From assembly GCF_024494685.1 (NCBI RefSeq), contig NZ_JANHDM010000002.1, positions 1 to 64,000 of the forward strand: a stretch of 64,000 nucleotides of DNA, read 5' to 3'. Below, one piece after another: positions 24,999 through 33,774 of this stretch. The translations under genes were made by a program, and so were the position numbers. Position 1 is the stretch's first letter; each line of letters starts with the position of its first letter. Source of the DNA: Halorubrum rubrum (GTDB taxonomy: Archaea; Halobacteriota; Halobacteria; Halobacteriales; Haloferacaceae). Under the pieces are notes generated by a model. The model searched no databases. It saw nothing but the letters and a program-made list of their open reading frames with translations, and was not told the origin of the DNA.

Positions 24999-25460
24999 TC
25001 AGTCGCCGACTCGACTCCCGTGATCGAGGTCGTACTTGAACGAGTAGCAGTACTTCTCGTAGCCGACTTCCTCGTAGAATCGGTGAGCCTCTTCTCGCCA
25101 CAGTCCGGACTCGAGCTCGACCGTCTCACAGTCACGGTCGCTCGCCCACTCGTGAAGAAACGAGAGCAGGGCGGAACCGTGCCCCTCCGACCGCCGCGAC
25201 TCGGTCGTCACCAGGTCGTGGACGAAGACGTGTTTTCCCAGGTAGAAGTTCGTGTCGACGGTGATGCCGGCGACGGCGACGAGTTCAGACCCGTCGTACC
25301 GGCCGAAGAGGAGGTACCCCTCCTCGCGCATTCGCTCGTGGGTCACCTCCATCTCGGCGCGGTCGAGGTGATCCCGTAGCTCACGGAGTATCGGATAGGC
25401 CGCCTCGAACTCGGGACCGGTCGTGAGCTCGCGGACATCGGTCGTGGTGGCGTCGTCCAT
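24999..25460 (-). CDS. GNAT-family N-acetyltransferase
   Basis: A 153-residue protein with the GNAT fold. The acetyl-CoA pyrophosphate loop is visible as TTESRRSEGHGSALL near residue 90, a variant of the R/QxxGxG/A motif, preceded by the strand HVFVHDLV and followed by VELESGLWREEAHRFYEEVGY, a typical motif B and C-terminal strand region. The acceptor (protein N-terminus, polyamine, antibiotic or other amine) cannot be inferred. The ATG at 25460 gives the best family N-terminus, with a GTG/ATG ten codons upstream possible. It lies upstream of the pentose-pathway operon on the same strand but 57 bases away, and that operon has its own promoter. Confidence 0.8.
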   Translation of the reverse strand: MDDATTTDVRELTTGPEFEAAYPILRELRDHLDRAEMEVTHERMREEGYLLFGRYDGSELVAVAGITVDTNFYLGKHVFVHDLVTTESRRSEGHGSALLSFLHEWASDRDCETVELESGLWREEAHRFYEEVGYEKYCYSFKYDLDHGSRVGD

Positions 25461-25723
25461 TCCGAACGAAACGCCTCCCGCCCGATGCAAGTACGTGTCG
25501 GCTCGTGGGTCGTCGAGGGACGCGAGTCCTCGACCGGATGCCGGAACGGCGCCGTACGTTTATCACCGGAAACGCGGCCAGCCCGCCCGTGCGTTGATCA
25601 CGGACCCGGATCGGGCGAGGCGGGCGTCCGGCGGCCCGACCGGGAAGCGCCCTCGCCGGCTGTCCGCCACCTACCTCTCGTCCACCGGCAGGACCGACAG
25701 TACTGCCACCGCCGGATCCGTCC

Positions 25724-26596
25724 TCACTGCTCGTTCATCGCCTCGCTGGCGATGTTGCGTCCGCGCGAGTTGAGCGCCACCTCGCGGCGAACCCGCACCT
25801 CCTCGACGACCTCCAGTTCGATCAGTCGCTCGAACGTCTCCTCGACCTCGTCGACGTCGCTGCCCAGGAACGCGGGGATCTCGAACGGAGAGACGCCCGA
25901 GTACAGCGCCATCAACACTTCCCGATCCCGACTCGAGAGGTCGACGTTCGTCGCGCTCCGCTCCTCGCCCTTCCGGAGCCACGACTCGACGAACCGCATC
26001 CGCCGTGGCGTCCCGGCGAGATGCGTCTCGATGCTGGTGTCTCCGTCGTCGGTGTGTGACACCTCGATCACGGGTTTCTTCTCGCCGTCGACGGTTCGTC
26101 TCGCGGCGTCGAGTCCGCTGATGTCGTCGAGGTCGAACTCCACGAACGCGCCGCCTTCGAGCGCCGCTCCGAGACCGTTCTCGTCGATCTTCACGCGGGC
26201 CTGCTCCCAGCCGGTATCCTGGACGACGCCGCCCTCGACGGCCGGATGTTTGGCCAGCAGCGTCCGCTGGTCGAGCAGCGCGCGGTAGACGTCGCGTTCG
26301 AACGACTCGTGATCGGCGGCGGCCACTAAGAGCACCTCCTCGCCGAGGTCGAAGCTCACGTAGTTGGAGACGCGAGCGATCGACTGGTTGGCGTCGTGGC
26401 GGCCGCCGAGCCGCTCGAGCCGCGAGAGCGGAACCGTGCGCTTCCCGTCGTTGCTCGCGAGTATCAGCCGTCGGTTCGACAACAGGACCCGACCCGGCGT
26501 CCAGGAGACGTCGTTGATGGCTCTCCCCTCGCGGACGGCGACCGCGAACCGCGCCTGCGTGTCCGTGACCTTGTACTCGCCGTCTCCGGTCGGCAT
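25724..26596 (-). CDS. cheF: Archaeal chemotaxis/archaellum adaptor CheF
   Basis: A 290-residue CheF-type protein. In haloarchaea CheF links the CheY-based chemotaxis relay to the archaellum motor. The N-terminal half has a PH-like beta-rich region (WTPGRVLLSNRRLILASNDGKRTVPLSRLERLG) and the C-terminus ends in a winged-helix-like segment (SSRDREVLMALYSGVSPFEIPAFLG and following). It is the last gene of a minus-strand chemotaxis operon and starts immediately after the HEAT-repeat gene, with no gap. I know no enzymatic activity for the family. No cheY is present in this window. Confidence 0.87.
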   Translation of the reverse strand: MPTGDGEYKVTDTQARFAVAVREGRAINDVSWTPGRVLLSNRRLILASNDGKRTVPLSRLERLGGRHDANQSIARVSNYVSFDLGEEVLLVAAADHESFERDVYRALLDQRTLLAKHPAVEGGVVQDTGWEQARVKIDENGLGAALEGGAFVEFDLDDISGLDAARRTVDGEKKPVIEVSHTDDGDTSIETHLAGTPRRMRFVESWLRKGEERSATNVDLSSRDREVLMALYSGVSPFEIPAFLGSDVDEVEETFERLIELEVVEEVRVRREVALNSRGRNIASEAMNEQ

Positions 26597-27805
26597 TTAG
26601 ACACCACCCGCCCGGAGCTTCGAGACCGCCGAGAACACGCGTTTCCGGACCGCCGAGCTCTCGTCGTCGGTCAGGTCTTCCAGTCGATTCAGCGTCTCCT
26701 GTCCGCCGATCTGTCCGAGCACGAACACTGCCTTCGCGCGTACGTCGTCGGGACGTTCGGTACCGAGCCGATCGAGCAGCCGATCCTCGACGACCGGCCC
26801 GCCGAGGTTCGTGAGGCTCGTCGCGGCGAACTGGGCGGTCTGTGCGTCGTCGTCGTCGAGGGCGGCCGCGAGCGCCTCGACGGCCGGTTCGGATCGGGGA
26901 TCGGCGACGCGTCCGAGGATCCACGCCGCGTTCCGACGCTGTCGGCTCTGTGTACCCTCAGTGAGGATCTCGACGAGCGGCTCGACGACCGTCTCGTCGT
27001 CGGCCGCCTTCAGCTCGGATACCACTCGATCCCGGACCGCGTGGCTGTGTTCCGTCGGCACGTTCGAGAGCAGCTCGATGACCGAGTACACGGCCGCGTT
27101 CCTGACGATCGCGCTCTCGTCGGCGAGCGCACGCGCGAGCGGCTCGACCGGTTTCGGATTGCTCGCGTTCCCGAGCGCGCCGGCGGCGATGCGGCGGAGC
27201 GACTCGTCCGAGTCCTCGAGCAGGTCGATGAGCGGGTCGAGCGCGCGGTCGGTCCCGACGGCTCCCAGCGCGTTCGCGGCCGCCCGCCGGACGCGCGGTT
27301 CGTCGTCGAGGCGTTCGATCAGCCCAGGAACCGCTCTCGAGTCGGCGAACGTCCCGCAGGCGTGACACGCCCGGAGCCGAACACGCGGATCCGGGTCCGA
27401 GAGGGCCCCGACGACTGCGGGAAGCGCGCTCGGCTCGTTGAGGCGAGCGAGCCCGTTCGCCGCCGCGATCCGAAGTTCGGCACGGTCCGCCTCGAGTGCG
27501 CGAGCGAACTTCCGGGCGGTGACCCACTCGGCTTCCGACCCGCTCCCGCCGGCGAGTTCCGACAGGAGCTGTTCGAGCGCCTCCTGTCCGATCTCGTCGA
27601 GGGCGTCGACGGCAGCCCCACGGACGCCGGCGTCCTCGTCGACCGTCGCCGCGCGGAGGAGCCCGTCGATCGTCGCCTGGTCGTCCTCGTCGGCGAGTTC
27701 GCCGAGGAACTCGACCGCACGTTTCCGAACCGCGGTGCTGTCGCTCGCCAGCGCGTCCCTGAGACGGTCGACGTTCCCCTCGCGAGCGTGCTGGTACAGC
27801 GACAT
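26597..27805 (-). CDS. HEAT/PBS-lyase-type repeat protein of the chemotaxis operon
   Basis: A 402-residue all-helical solenoid made of about 11-12 HEAT-like repeats of roughly 31 residues with recurring cores such as RAVEFLGELAD, RAAANALGAVG, RIAAGALGNAS and RNAAWILGRVAD. Proteins of this type (E-Z/PBS lyase repeats) mediate protein-protein contacts. Its place between cheR and cheF, with its start sharing one base with the cheR stop (TGATG), matches the HEAT protein that interacts with CheF and the chemotaxis machinery in Halobacterium salinarum. The frame is open 60 codons further upstream inside cheR, but the ATG at 27805 is the natural start. Confidence 0.87.
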   Translation of the reverse strand: MSLYQHAREGNVDRLRDALASDSTAVRKRAVEFLGELADEDDQATIDGLLRAATVDEDAGVRGAAVDALDEIGQEALEQLLSELAGGSGSEAEWVTARKFARALEADRAELRIAAANGLARLNEPSALPAVVGALSDPDPRVRLRACHACGTFADSRAVPGLIERLDDEPRVRRAAANALGAVGTDRALDPLIDLLEDSDESLRRIAAGALGNASNPKPVEPLARALADESAIVRNAAVYSVIELLSNVPTEHSHAVRDRVVSELKAADDETVVEPLVEILTEGTQSRQRRNAAWILGRVADPRSEPAVEALAAALDDDDAQTAQFAATSLTNLGGPVVEDRLLDRLGTERPDDVRAKAVFVLGQIGGQETLNRLEDLTDDESSAVRKRVFSAVSKLRAGGV

Positions 27806-28608
27806 CAGCGCCTCCGAAACACCCGTCGGCGCTTGTCGATCGGATCGTAGCCGTCGCTGCGGTCCGGCGGGATGCTCTCCGTCATCCCGACGACGAGGAC
27901 GCCGCTCGCCGCGAGCGACGCCTCCAGGGTATCGAAGAGCGACCCTTTGTGATCCGCGTCGATGTAGATGAGGAGGTTCCGGCACAACACCACGTCGAAG
28001 GGTCCCCGAGACCCGTCGCTGATCAGGTCGTGGGTGTCGAACGTCACGAGCCGCCTCGGTGCCTCGCGGACGCGGAACGCGTCACCCTCGCGGTCGACGT
28101 AGCGATCCGGCTCCGAGAGCGGCTCGAGCTCCTCGGCGATGTCGGTCGTCCGCGTCGTGTGGTACACGCCCTCGCGGGCGTGATCGAGGGCACCCTCGCT
28201 GATGTCCGACCCCAGCACCTCCAGGCGCGCCTCGTCTACGTCGTCGTCGTCACACGCGAGCATCGCGAGCGAGTAGGCCTCCCGACCGTCCGCACACGGC
28301 GCGGACCAGACGCGGACCCGCCGCTGCTCGTCGGTGAGACGCCGTAACACATCTCGGAGGACCTCCCACATCTCGGCGTTCCGGAAGAACTCCGTCACGT
28401 TGATCGTGAGCGCGTCCATGAGCGCCTCGCGCTCCGCGTCCTCCTCGCGAAGTAGCCGTCGGTACTCGTGGTGCGACTCCATCCCACGACGGCGCATTCG
28501 GGCAGTGATCCGTCTGTCGAGGTACGACTCGTTGTAGTAGCCGGGTTCGAACGGAACCGAGTCGTCGATCTGCTTGAGCACGCCCTCGAAGGCGCTCTCG
28601 CCGGTCAT
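27805..28608 (-). CDS. cheR: Chemotaxis protein methyltransferase CheR
   Basis: A 267-residue S-adenosylmethionine-dependent methyltransferase that methylates glutamates of transducer proteins during adaptation. The N-terminal helical domain contains YYNESYLDRRITARMRRRG, and the catalytic domain shows ALTINVTEFFRNAEMW, the SAM-binding VRVWSAPCADGREAYSLAM near residue 100, VLGSDISEGALDHAREGVY, and FDVVLCRNLLIYID near residue 205. These are classic CheR landmarks. It overlaps the cheA stop by four bases and is co-transcribed with cheB, cheA, the HEAT protein and cheF. Confidence 0.93.
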   Translation of the reverse strand: MTGESAFEGVLKQIDDSVPFEPGYYNESYLDRRITARMRRRGMESHHEYRRLLREEDAEREALMDALTINVTEFFRNAEMWEVLRDVLRRLTDEQRRVRVWSAPCADGREAYSLAMLACDDDDVDEARLEVLGSDISEGALDHAREGVYHTTRTTDIAEELEPLSEPDRYVDREGDAFRVREAPRRLVTFDTHDLISDGSRGPFDVVLCRNLLIYIDADHKGSLFDTLEASLAASGVLVVGMTESIPPDRSDGYDPIDKRRRVFRRR

Positions 28609-30875
28609 AGGCTCACCACGTCGAGGACGGCCACGACATCGCCGTCGCCGAGCACGGCCGTTCCGCTGAGTCCCGGCGTTCCCGACAGCGGGCCGTCGAG
28701 CGGCTTCACGACCACCTCCTCCTGGTCCAACACCCCGTCACAGTGGAGCGCCACCTTCCGGGTTTCCCCGCGGATCCGGACGAGCATCCCCTCGTCGGCG
28801 GCCCCCGCGGCACCGCTCGCGGCCGCAGCGCCGTCGTCGGTGCCGCCGGGATCGTCGGCGTCGCTGTCGCCCTCGATCGAGCCGCCGTCGGTCGCCGCGG
28901 CGTGTGGGTCGGCCGCTCCAGCTCTCGACCCGGCGACGTCGAGTCGGTCCGCGAGCCGGATGACCGAGTAGAGGTCGTCCTCGTGGCGGACGACCTCGTC
29001 GCCGTGAACCGTTTCCACGTCATCGGCGCGGGAGACCTCGGCGATCGATTTGATCGGGATCCCGTACTCCGTCCCGTTCACGTCGACGAACATCACCTTC
29101 ACGATGGCGACGGTGACCGGGAGTCGGAAGCGCACGGTCGTTCCCTCGCCCGGCTCGCTCTCGACCGAGACGGAGCCGTCGAGGTCGCGGGCGGTCGTTC
29201 TGACCACGTCCATCCCGACGCCGCGGCCGGAGACGTCGGTGACCTCCTCGGCGGTCGAAAAGCCCGGATGGAAGACCAAGTCGTACACCTCGCCGTCGGT
29301 CATCGCCTCGACGGTCTCGCGGTCCTCGACGCCCTCCGCGACCGCCTTCTCCCGGAGACGGTCGGCGTCGAGCCCGGCACCGTCGTCGGCGACCTCGATG
29401 ACGACGTGGTCGCGATCGCGCTCCGCCGTGAGCTCGACCCGCCCGACCGGATCCTTGCCGGCGGCCTCGCGCTCCTCGGTGGATTCGATCCCGTGGTCGA
29501 CCGCGTTCCGCAGCACGTGGACGAGCGGATCGCGCATCTCCGTGAGGATCGTCCGATCGAGTTCGACGTCGTCGCCCTCGATCTCGAAGCTCACGCGCTT
29601 GTCGAGGTCGCGAGCGATGTCCCGGACCAGCCGCGGGAACGAATCGGACACCTGTGAGAACGGAATGAGCCGCATGTCCATCGCGGTGTCCTGGAGGCTG
29701 GAGGCGAGCTTGTCGAGTTCATCGAGCGTGTCGGGCTCCGTTCCGGTTCCCTCGAGCTCCCGACGGAGCTTGATCCGGCTCGTCACGAGCTGTTCGACCA
29801 GGCCGTACAGCTCGTCGACCTGGTCGACGTCGACCCGGATCGACTTGATCTCTTCGCGATCGGCCGCTCCCGAGGACTCCGGTTCGTCGGCAGCGCCGTC
29901 CCCGTCGACAGCGCCGTCCGATTCCCCGCCGACGCCGGCGTCGTCCGGTTCGTCGTCATCGTCCGATGCGATGTCGTTCCCGTCGCTCTCTTCCGAGTCG
30001 TCGCCGTTTTTCGAGCGATCCTCGGCAGGGTCGACGGCGGCTTCGGCGTCGGTCGACTCGGTCTCACCGTCCCGATCCGCTCCGGAACCGTCGCTCACGA
30101 GCGCGGTTCGCACGCCAGCCACCTGCGTGAGCGCCTCGAGTCCCTCCGTGACGACCGTCGGGTCGGCGTCGGCGACGAAGGCGTCGAAGGTCCCGTCGTA
30201 CTCGCCCTCCTCCAACGCCTCCGCGTCCGGCCGGGTGGCGTACTCGTCGAAGTTCTCCTCGAGCGCTCGGAGGACGAGCGCCGCGTCGACACCCGGCATC
30301 GCGGTCTCGCCCACGGTCACCTCGGCGTAGGTCGCGCCCTCGAACCTGGCCGCTCCGGCCGGCAGTTCGGGAACGTCGATCTCGGCGTCCGCGTCCCCGT
30401 CCCCGTCGTCGTCGCTGATCTCGCCGCTGTCGTCGTCGCTGACCTCGCCGCTGTCGTCGTCGCCGACGGCTTCGTCCTCGCGGGCATCGGGATCGACGGT
30501 TCCGTGCTCCTCGACCGCTCGGAGCCGCGATTCGAGGCCGGAGGGGTCCGTCGACACCTCGCCGGTCTCCTCGATCTCCGCGACCATCGCCTCGACGGCG
30601 TCGACCCCCTCGAAGAGCAGGTCCATGAGTTCCGGCGTGACCTCTCGCTCGCCCCCGCGGACCGCGTCGAGGAGGTCCTCGAGGGCGTGGCCGAACGAGG
30701 AGACGTCCTCGTACCCCATCGCGGCGGCGTTCCCCTTCAGGGTGTGTGCGACCCGGAACACGTCGTCCATCGCCGCGTCGTCTCCGGGATCTGCCTCGAG
30801 CGCGAGCAGCGCGTTGTTGAGGTCCGTGATCCCGTCTTCGGCCTCCGCGACGAACGCCGCGCGGTGGGAGTCCAT
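28605..30875 (-). CDS. cheA: Chemotaxis histidine kinase CheA
   Basis: A 756-residue cytoplasmic sensor kinase. Domains in order: HPt (about 1-105) with phosphorylatable His44 in VAHTLKGNAA; an acidic linker; a P2-like regulator-binding domain (about 165-260); a long Asp/Ser/Gly-rich acidic linker; the dimerisation helices (about 335-400); the HATPase domain with N-box LVHVLRNAVDHGIES and G boxes ADDGAGLDADRLR and SGRGVGMDVVRTT; and a C-terminal CheW-like domain containing FVDVNGTEYGIPIKSIAEVSR, itself interrupted by an acidic insert. Domain order and length fit archaeal CheA. It starts sharing one base with the cheB stop. Signals come from transducers through CheW, encoded divergently at 32051. 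Confidence 0.94.
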   Translation of the reverse strand: MDSHRAAFVAEAEDGITDLNNALLALEADPGDDAAMDDVFRVAHTLKGNAAAMGYEDVSSFGHALEDLLDAVRGGEREVTPELMDLLFEGVDAVEAMVAEIEETGEVSTDPSGLESRLRAVEEHGTVDPDAREDEAVGDDDSGEVSDDDSGEISDDDGDGDADAEIDVPELPAGAARFEGATYAEVTVGETAMPGVDAALVLRALEENFDEYATRPDAEALEEGEYDGTFDAFVADADPTVVTEGLEALTQVAGVRTALVSDGSGADRDGETESTDAEAAVDPAEDRSKNGDDSEESDGNDIASDDDDEPDDAGVGGESDGAVDGDGAADEPESSGAADREEIKSIRVDVDQVDELYGLVEQLVTSRIKLRRELEGTGTEPDTLDELDKLASSLQDTAMDMRLIPFSQVSDSFPRLVRDIARDLDKRVSFEIEGDDVELDRTILTEMRDPLVHVLRNAVDHGIESTEEREAAGKDPVGRVELTAERDRDHVVIEVADDGAGLDADRLREKAVAEGVEDRETVEAMTDGEVYDLVFHPGFSTAEEVTDVSGRGVGMDVVRTTARDLDGSVSVESEPGEGTTVRFRLPVTVAIVKVMFVDVNGTEYGIPIKSIAEVSRADDVETVHGDEVVRHEDDLYSVIRLADRLDVAGSRAGAADPHAAATDGGSIEGDSDADDPGGTDDGAAAASGAAGAADEGMLVRIRGETRKVALHCDGVLDQEEVVVKPLDGPLSGTPGLSGTAVLGDGDVVAVLDVVSL

Positions 30876-31948
30876 CAGGCCGCACCTCCGAGGATCGCGC
30901 CGGCGACGTCGTCGAGGTCACACACCGAGTCGACCGCGCCGGTCCCCACGGCGCGTTTCGGCATCCCGTAGACGACGCAGGTGTCCTCGCTCTGTGCGAC
31001 CGTCCGCGCTCCGGCGTCGGCCATCGCCCGGACGCCCGCGGAGCCGTCGTCGCCCATGCCGGTAAGGACCACGCCGACGAGCGGGTCAGAGACCGTCCCC
31101 GCGGCCGACCGCATCGTCACGTCGACGGCGGGCGTCACCGACGCGTCGTCGTCCTCGACGAGTTTCACGCGCAGGCGACCCGCTCGGTAGCTCCCGACCT
31201 GCATGTGGCTGCCGCCGGGGGCGACGAGCGCCTCGCCGGCCCCGATCCGCGCGCCGTCGGTCGCCTCCCGAACGTCGTACTCGGAGGCCGCGTCGAGCCG
31301 TTCGGCGAACCGCGGGGTGAACGCCTCGGGCATGTGCTGGACGACGAGCACGCGACAGTCGGCCATCGGAAGCGCGGAGAGCACCCGCTCGACCGCCTTC
31401 GGGCCGCCAGTCGATGCGCCGATGACGGCGGTCAGCGGCTCCTCGAGGTCGACGTTCGCCGCCGAGCCCCTCGCGGCCCCGCTTCGGGGGTTCCGATCGC
31501 GCGTCGCGGCCTCGAGGTCCGCGTCGGCGACCGACCGGACCGCCTCGACGAGCCGATCTGCCTCGCGTGAGACGCCGGTCGACACCTCGCCGCCGGGCTT
31601 CGAGAAGAAGTCGACCGCACCGCGCTCGAGCGCCTCGAAGGTCACCTCGGCACCCTCCGCGGTGTGTGCCGACAGCATCAACACGGGCGTCGGCGTCTCC
31701 GCCATCAGCCGTTCGACGGCCTCGAGACCGCCCATTCCGGGCATCTCGACGTCCATCGTCACCACGTCCGGCCGCGTCTCGCCGACAACTGACAGTGCCT
31801 CCTCGCCGTCGCCGGCCTCGCCGACGACGGCCACCCCCGCGTCGGTCAGGACGTCGCCGATCAGTCCGCGCATGAACGGCGAGTCGTCGACGACGACCAC
31901 TCGCGGGGCGTCGCTCCGGCCGCCACGCCGATCCGTCGTCCTACTCAT
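30875..31948 (-). CDS. cheB: Protein-glutamate methylesterase CheB
   Basis: A 357-residue two-domain response regulator. The N-terminal receiver has VVVVDDSPFMRGL and the phospho-acceptor Asp66 in VTMDVEMPGMGG; the C-terminal methylesterase has the catalytic Ser in GASTGGPKAV, the His in VVQHMPEAFTP and the Asp in LTGMGDDGSAGV. It removes methyl groups from transducers in the adaptation cycle with CheR. First gene of the minus-strand operon: ggtttatgc (31972-31980) is a TATA element at the right distance from the ATG at 31948, so the ATG nine codons further upstream is less likely. Confidence 0.94.
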   Translation of the reverse strand: MSRTTDRRGGRSDAPRVVVVDDSPFMRGLIGDVLTDAGVAVVGEAGDGEEALSVVGETRPDVVTMDVEMPGMGGLEAVERLMAETPTPVLMLSAHTAEGAEVTFEALERGAVDFFSKPGGEVSTGVSREADRLVEAVRSVADADLEAATRDRNPRSGAARGSAANVDLEEPLTAVIGASTGGPKAVERVLSALPMADCRVLVVQHMPEAFTPRFAERLDAASEYDVREATDGARIGAGEALVAPGGSHMQVGSYRAGRLRVKLVEDDDASVTPAVDVTMRSAAGTVSDPLVGVVLTGMGDDGSAGVRAMADAGARTVAQSEDTCVVYGMPKRAVGTGAVDSVCDLDDVAGAILGGAA

Positions 31949-31971
31949 GTCCGAAACCGCTCCCAGAGCGA

Positions 31972-31980
31972 GCATAAACC
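31972..31980 (-). promoter_or_regulatory. TATA element of the che operon
   Basis: Read on the minus strand, ggtttatgc is centred about 28 bases upstream of the cheB ATG at 31948, consistent with a leaderless transcript. Confidence 0.6.
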
Positions 31981-32017
31981 CACGGACCCAGGAATCACCG
32001 GTGATAATTCAGGGGAT

Positions 32018-32028
32018 ACCGTTATTGG
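32018..32028 (+). promoter_or_regulatory. TATA-like element of cheW
   Basis: The sequence accgttattgg lies about 28 bases before the ATG at 32051. It and the che-operon promoter face away from each other inside a roughly 100-base divergent region. Confidence 0.45.
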
Positions 32029-32050
32029 TCGTCTCGACGCGAGTGGAAGC

Positions 32051-32542
32051 ATGCCAGCCACGGAGGCGGACGCCGAACACACGAAGGTACTGGAGTTCGG
32101 CCTCGGCGACGGCACGTACTGTCTGGACATCGGGGTCATCGACGAGATCGTCGACGCCGGCGAGCTCACGCGGATCCCCAACTCGCCCGAGCACGTCGAG
32201 GGCGTGATGGACCTCCGAGGTCGGACGACGACGATCGTCGACCCGAAGACGCTCTTTTCGATCGGGGAGACGGGTCCCCGCGAGCGGATCGTCGTCTTCG
32301 ATGACGACCGAGTCTCGGAGGGCGGGACCGTCGGGTGGATCGTCGACGAGGTGTTCCAGGTCAGAGACGTCGCGCCCGAGGACGTCGACGAGGGGACCAC
32401 CACCGACGACGAGGGCGTCCACGGGATCGTCAAATCCGACGACCGGTTCGTCGTCTGGGTCGCCCCCGACGTCGACGCCGGCGTCGACGTCGAGATCGAC
32501 GGAGAAGGAAACTCGGCGGCCGACGAGTCCGTGGAGGCATGA
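32051..32542 (+). CDS. cheW: Chemotaxis coupling protein CheW
   Basis: A 163-residue adaptor that joins transducers to CheA. The CheW fold is visible from residue 10: KVLEFGLGDGTYCLDIGVIDEIVD-type opening, then ITRIPNSPEHVEGVMDLRG-like sequence (here LTRIPNSPEHVEGVMDLRG) and a final hydrophobic strand VHGIVKSDDRFVVWV. The spacing matches single-domain CheW proteins, with a short acidic, probably disordered tail. It is divergent from the che operon and is followed by a KaiC-like ATPase gene with its own promoter-like sequence. Confidence 0.92.
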   Translation: MPATEADAEHTKVLEFGLGDGTYCLDIGVIDEIVDAGELTRIPNSPEHVEGVMDLRGRTTTIVDPKTLFSIGETGPRERIVVFDDDRVSEGGTVGWIVDEVFQVRDVAPEDVDEGTTTDDEGVHGIVKSDDRFVVWVAPDVDAGVDVEIDGEGNSAADESVEA

Positions 32543-32649
32543 TCGACGAGCGAGGGGCGGATCGGCCCGGATCGATTCCGAGCGGATCGGGTTCTCACCG
32601 CTGAAAAACGGGTGCCAACGCTTATCGGGCCGCCCGCGATGCTCCACGT

Positions 32650-33345
32650 ATGCGAGTCTCCAGCGGGGTTCCCGGATTCGACGAGCTCGTCGACGGGGGG
32701 TTCCCGTCCGACCGGCTGTACGTGGTGAGCGGCCCTCCCGGAAGCGGCAAGACGACGTTCTGCTCGCAGTTCGCGGCGCAGGGTGCCCGAAACGGAGACG
32801 ACGTGCTGTACGTCAGCATGCACGAGACGAAGGAGGGGATCCGCCGCGACATGGGCGGGTACGACTTCGGCTTCGACCGCGCGCTCGACACCGACCGGGT
32901 GACGTTCCTCGATTCCTTTTCGGCGGACGGCCGGCGGTTCTTCGGGCTTCCGGGCGAGCGCCGGGACCGCTCGGGCGTCACGAACCGGCTCACGGGGTTC
33001 GTCAACTCTCGCGACATCGACCGGGTCGTCTTCGACTCGACGATGCTGTTGCGCTTCCTGCTCGACGACGACGAGGACACCATGATCCAGCTGCTCTCCT
33101 CGCTGAAGCGGACGGACGCGACGACGATGCTCATCTCCGAGATGACCGACCCGAGCGCGTACTCCGAGGAGCACTACCTCGCACACGGCGTCGTCTTCCT
33201 CCACAACTACCTGGAGGACGAGGGGATGCGTCGCGGGATACAGGTGTTGAAGATGAGGGGAACCGACGTGAACACCGACATCCAGGACGTCGAGTTCACT
33301 GACGGGGGCATTCGCGTCGGCTCGGCCGCGACGGTGACCCGGTGA
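32650..33345 (+). CDS. Single-domain KaiC/RadA-like ATPase
   Basis: A 231-residue RecA-superfamily ATPase. The start SSGVPGFDELVDGGFPSDRL is the KaiC-type opening, Walker A is GPPGSGKTT near residue 31, and the Walker B strand reads IDRVVFDSTMLL near residue 120. EMTDPSAYSEEHYLAHGVVFL resembles the KaiC C-terminal part. Single-KaiC proteins are common near archaeal chemotaxis and archaellum genes, and ArlH is one of them, but this one is not clearly ArlH. gcttatcg about 27 bases upstream supports the ATG at 32650. The next gene starts in the stop codon, so the two are coupled. Confidence 0.8.
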   Translation: MRVSSGVPGFDELVDGGFPSDRLYVVSGPPGSGKTTFCSQFAAQGARNGDDVLYVSMHETKEGIRRDMGGYDFGFDRALDTDRVTFLDSFSADGRRFFGLPGERRDRSGVTNRLTGFVNSRDIDRVVFDSTMLLRFLLDDDEDTMIQLLSSLKRTDATTMLISEMTDPSAYSEEHYLAHGVVFLHNYLEDEGMRRGIQVLKMRGTDVNTDIQDVEFTDGGIRVGSAATVTR

Positions 33346-33731
33346 TGTACGCCCGGACCTTCGGGACGGACTGGGATCCGGCGGAGCTGACCCGCGAGGC
33401 GGCCATCGATCGGGCGTTCGCGCTCGGCGTTGCGGCGGGCTGCGGGAGCGAACGCCCCGAGGAGCTCGACCGGATCCTCGAGGCGTTCCCCGGCGCGTAC
33501 GAGCGGAGCATGGTCGAACTCGCCTACGACGAGGGACGGACCAAGGCGCTCGACGCCCCGGCAGAAGAACCCGAGGCCGTCTGGGCGGAGCTGGTCGACG
33601 GGGTCGGTACGCCGCGGACGCCGCCGCTGCCGGCGGCGCTCCCCGGAGCCCTCAGTGAACTGACGATCACCCGCTCGCCGAGAACCGGGTCACCGTCCGC
33701 GCTTGACCTGCCGAGGTTCCTCCGAAAGTGA
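33345..33731 (+). CDS. Hypothetical protein coupled to the KaiC-like ATPase
   Basis: Function not recognised; 128 residues from the ATG at 33345, with a GTG one codon earlier. The start shares a base with the preceding stop (TGATG), indicating translational coupling. Residues 1-80 are predicted helical with several acidic and aromatic positions (EELDRILEAFPGAYERSMVELAYDEGR), followed by a Pro/Ala/Thr-rich tail that looks disordered. No cysteine cluster, membrane segment or nucleotide motif is seen apart from one Cys near residue 34. It may be a partner of the ATPase or of the chemotaxis system; this is only guilt by association. Confidence 0.65.
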   Translation: MYARTFGTDWDPAELTREAAIDRAFALGVAAGCGSERPEELDRILEAFPGAYERSMVELAYDEGRTKALDAPAEEPEAVWAELVDGVGTPRTPPLPAALPGALSELTITRSPRTGSPSALDLPRFLRK

Positions 33732-33743
33732 TTCCTCGGAAGG

Positions 33744-33751
33744 GTTTTATC
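33744..33751 (+). promoter_or_regulatory. TATA element before the P-loop gene
   Basis: The sequence gttttatc is centred about 27 bases upstream of the ATG at 33775. The short inverted repeat cggggtcgccccg (33751-33763) lies between it and the start. Confidence 0.55.
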
Positions 33752-33774
33752 GGGGTCGCCCCGATGTGTGAGAC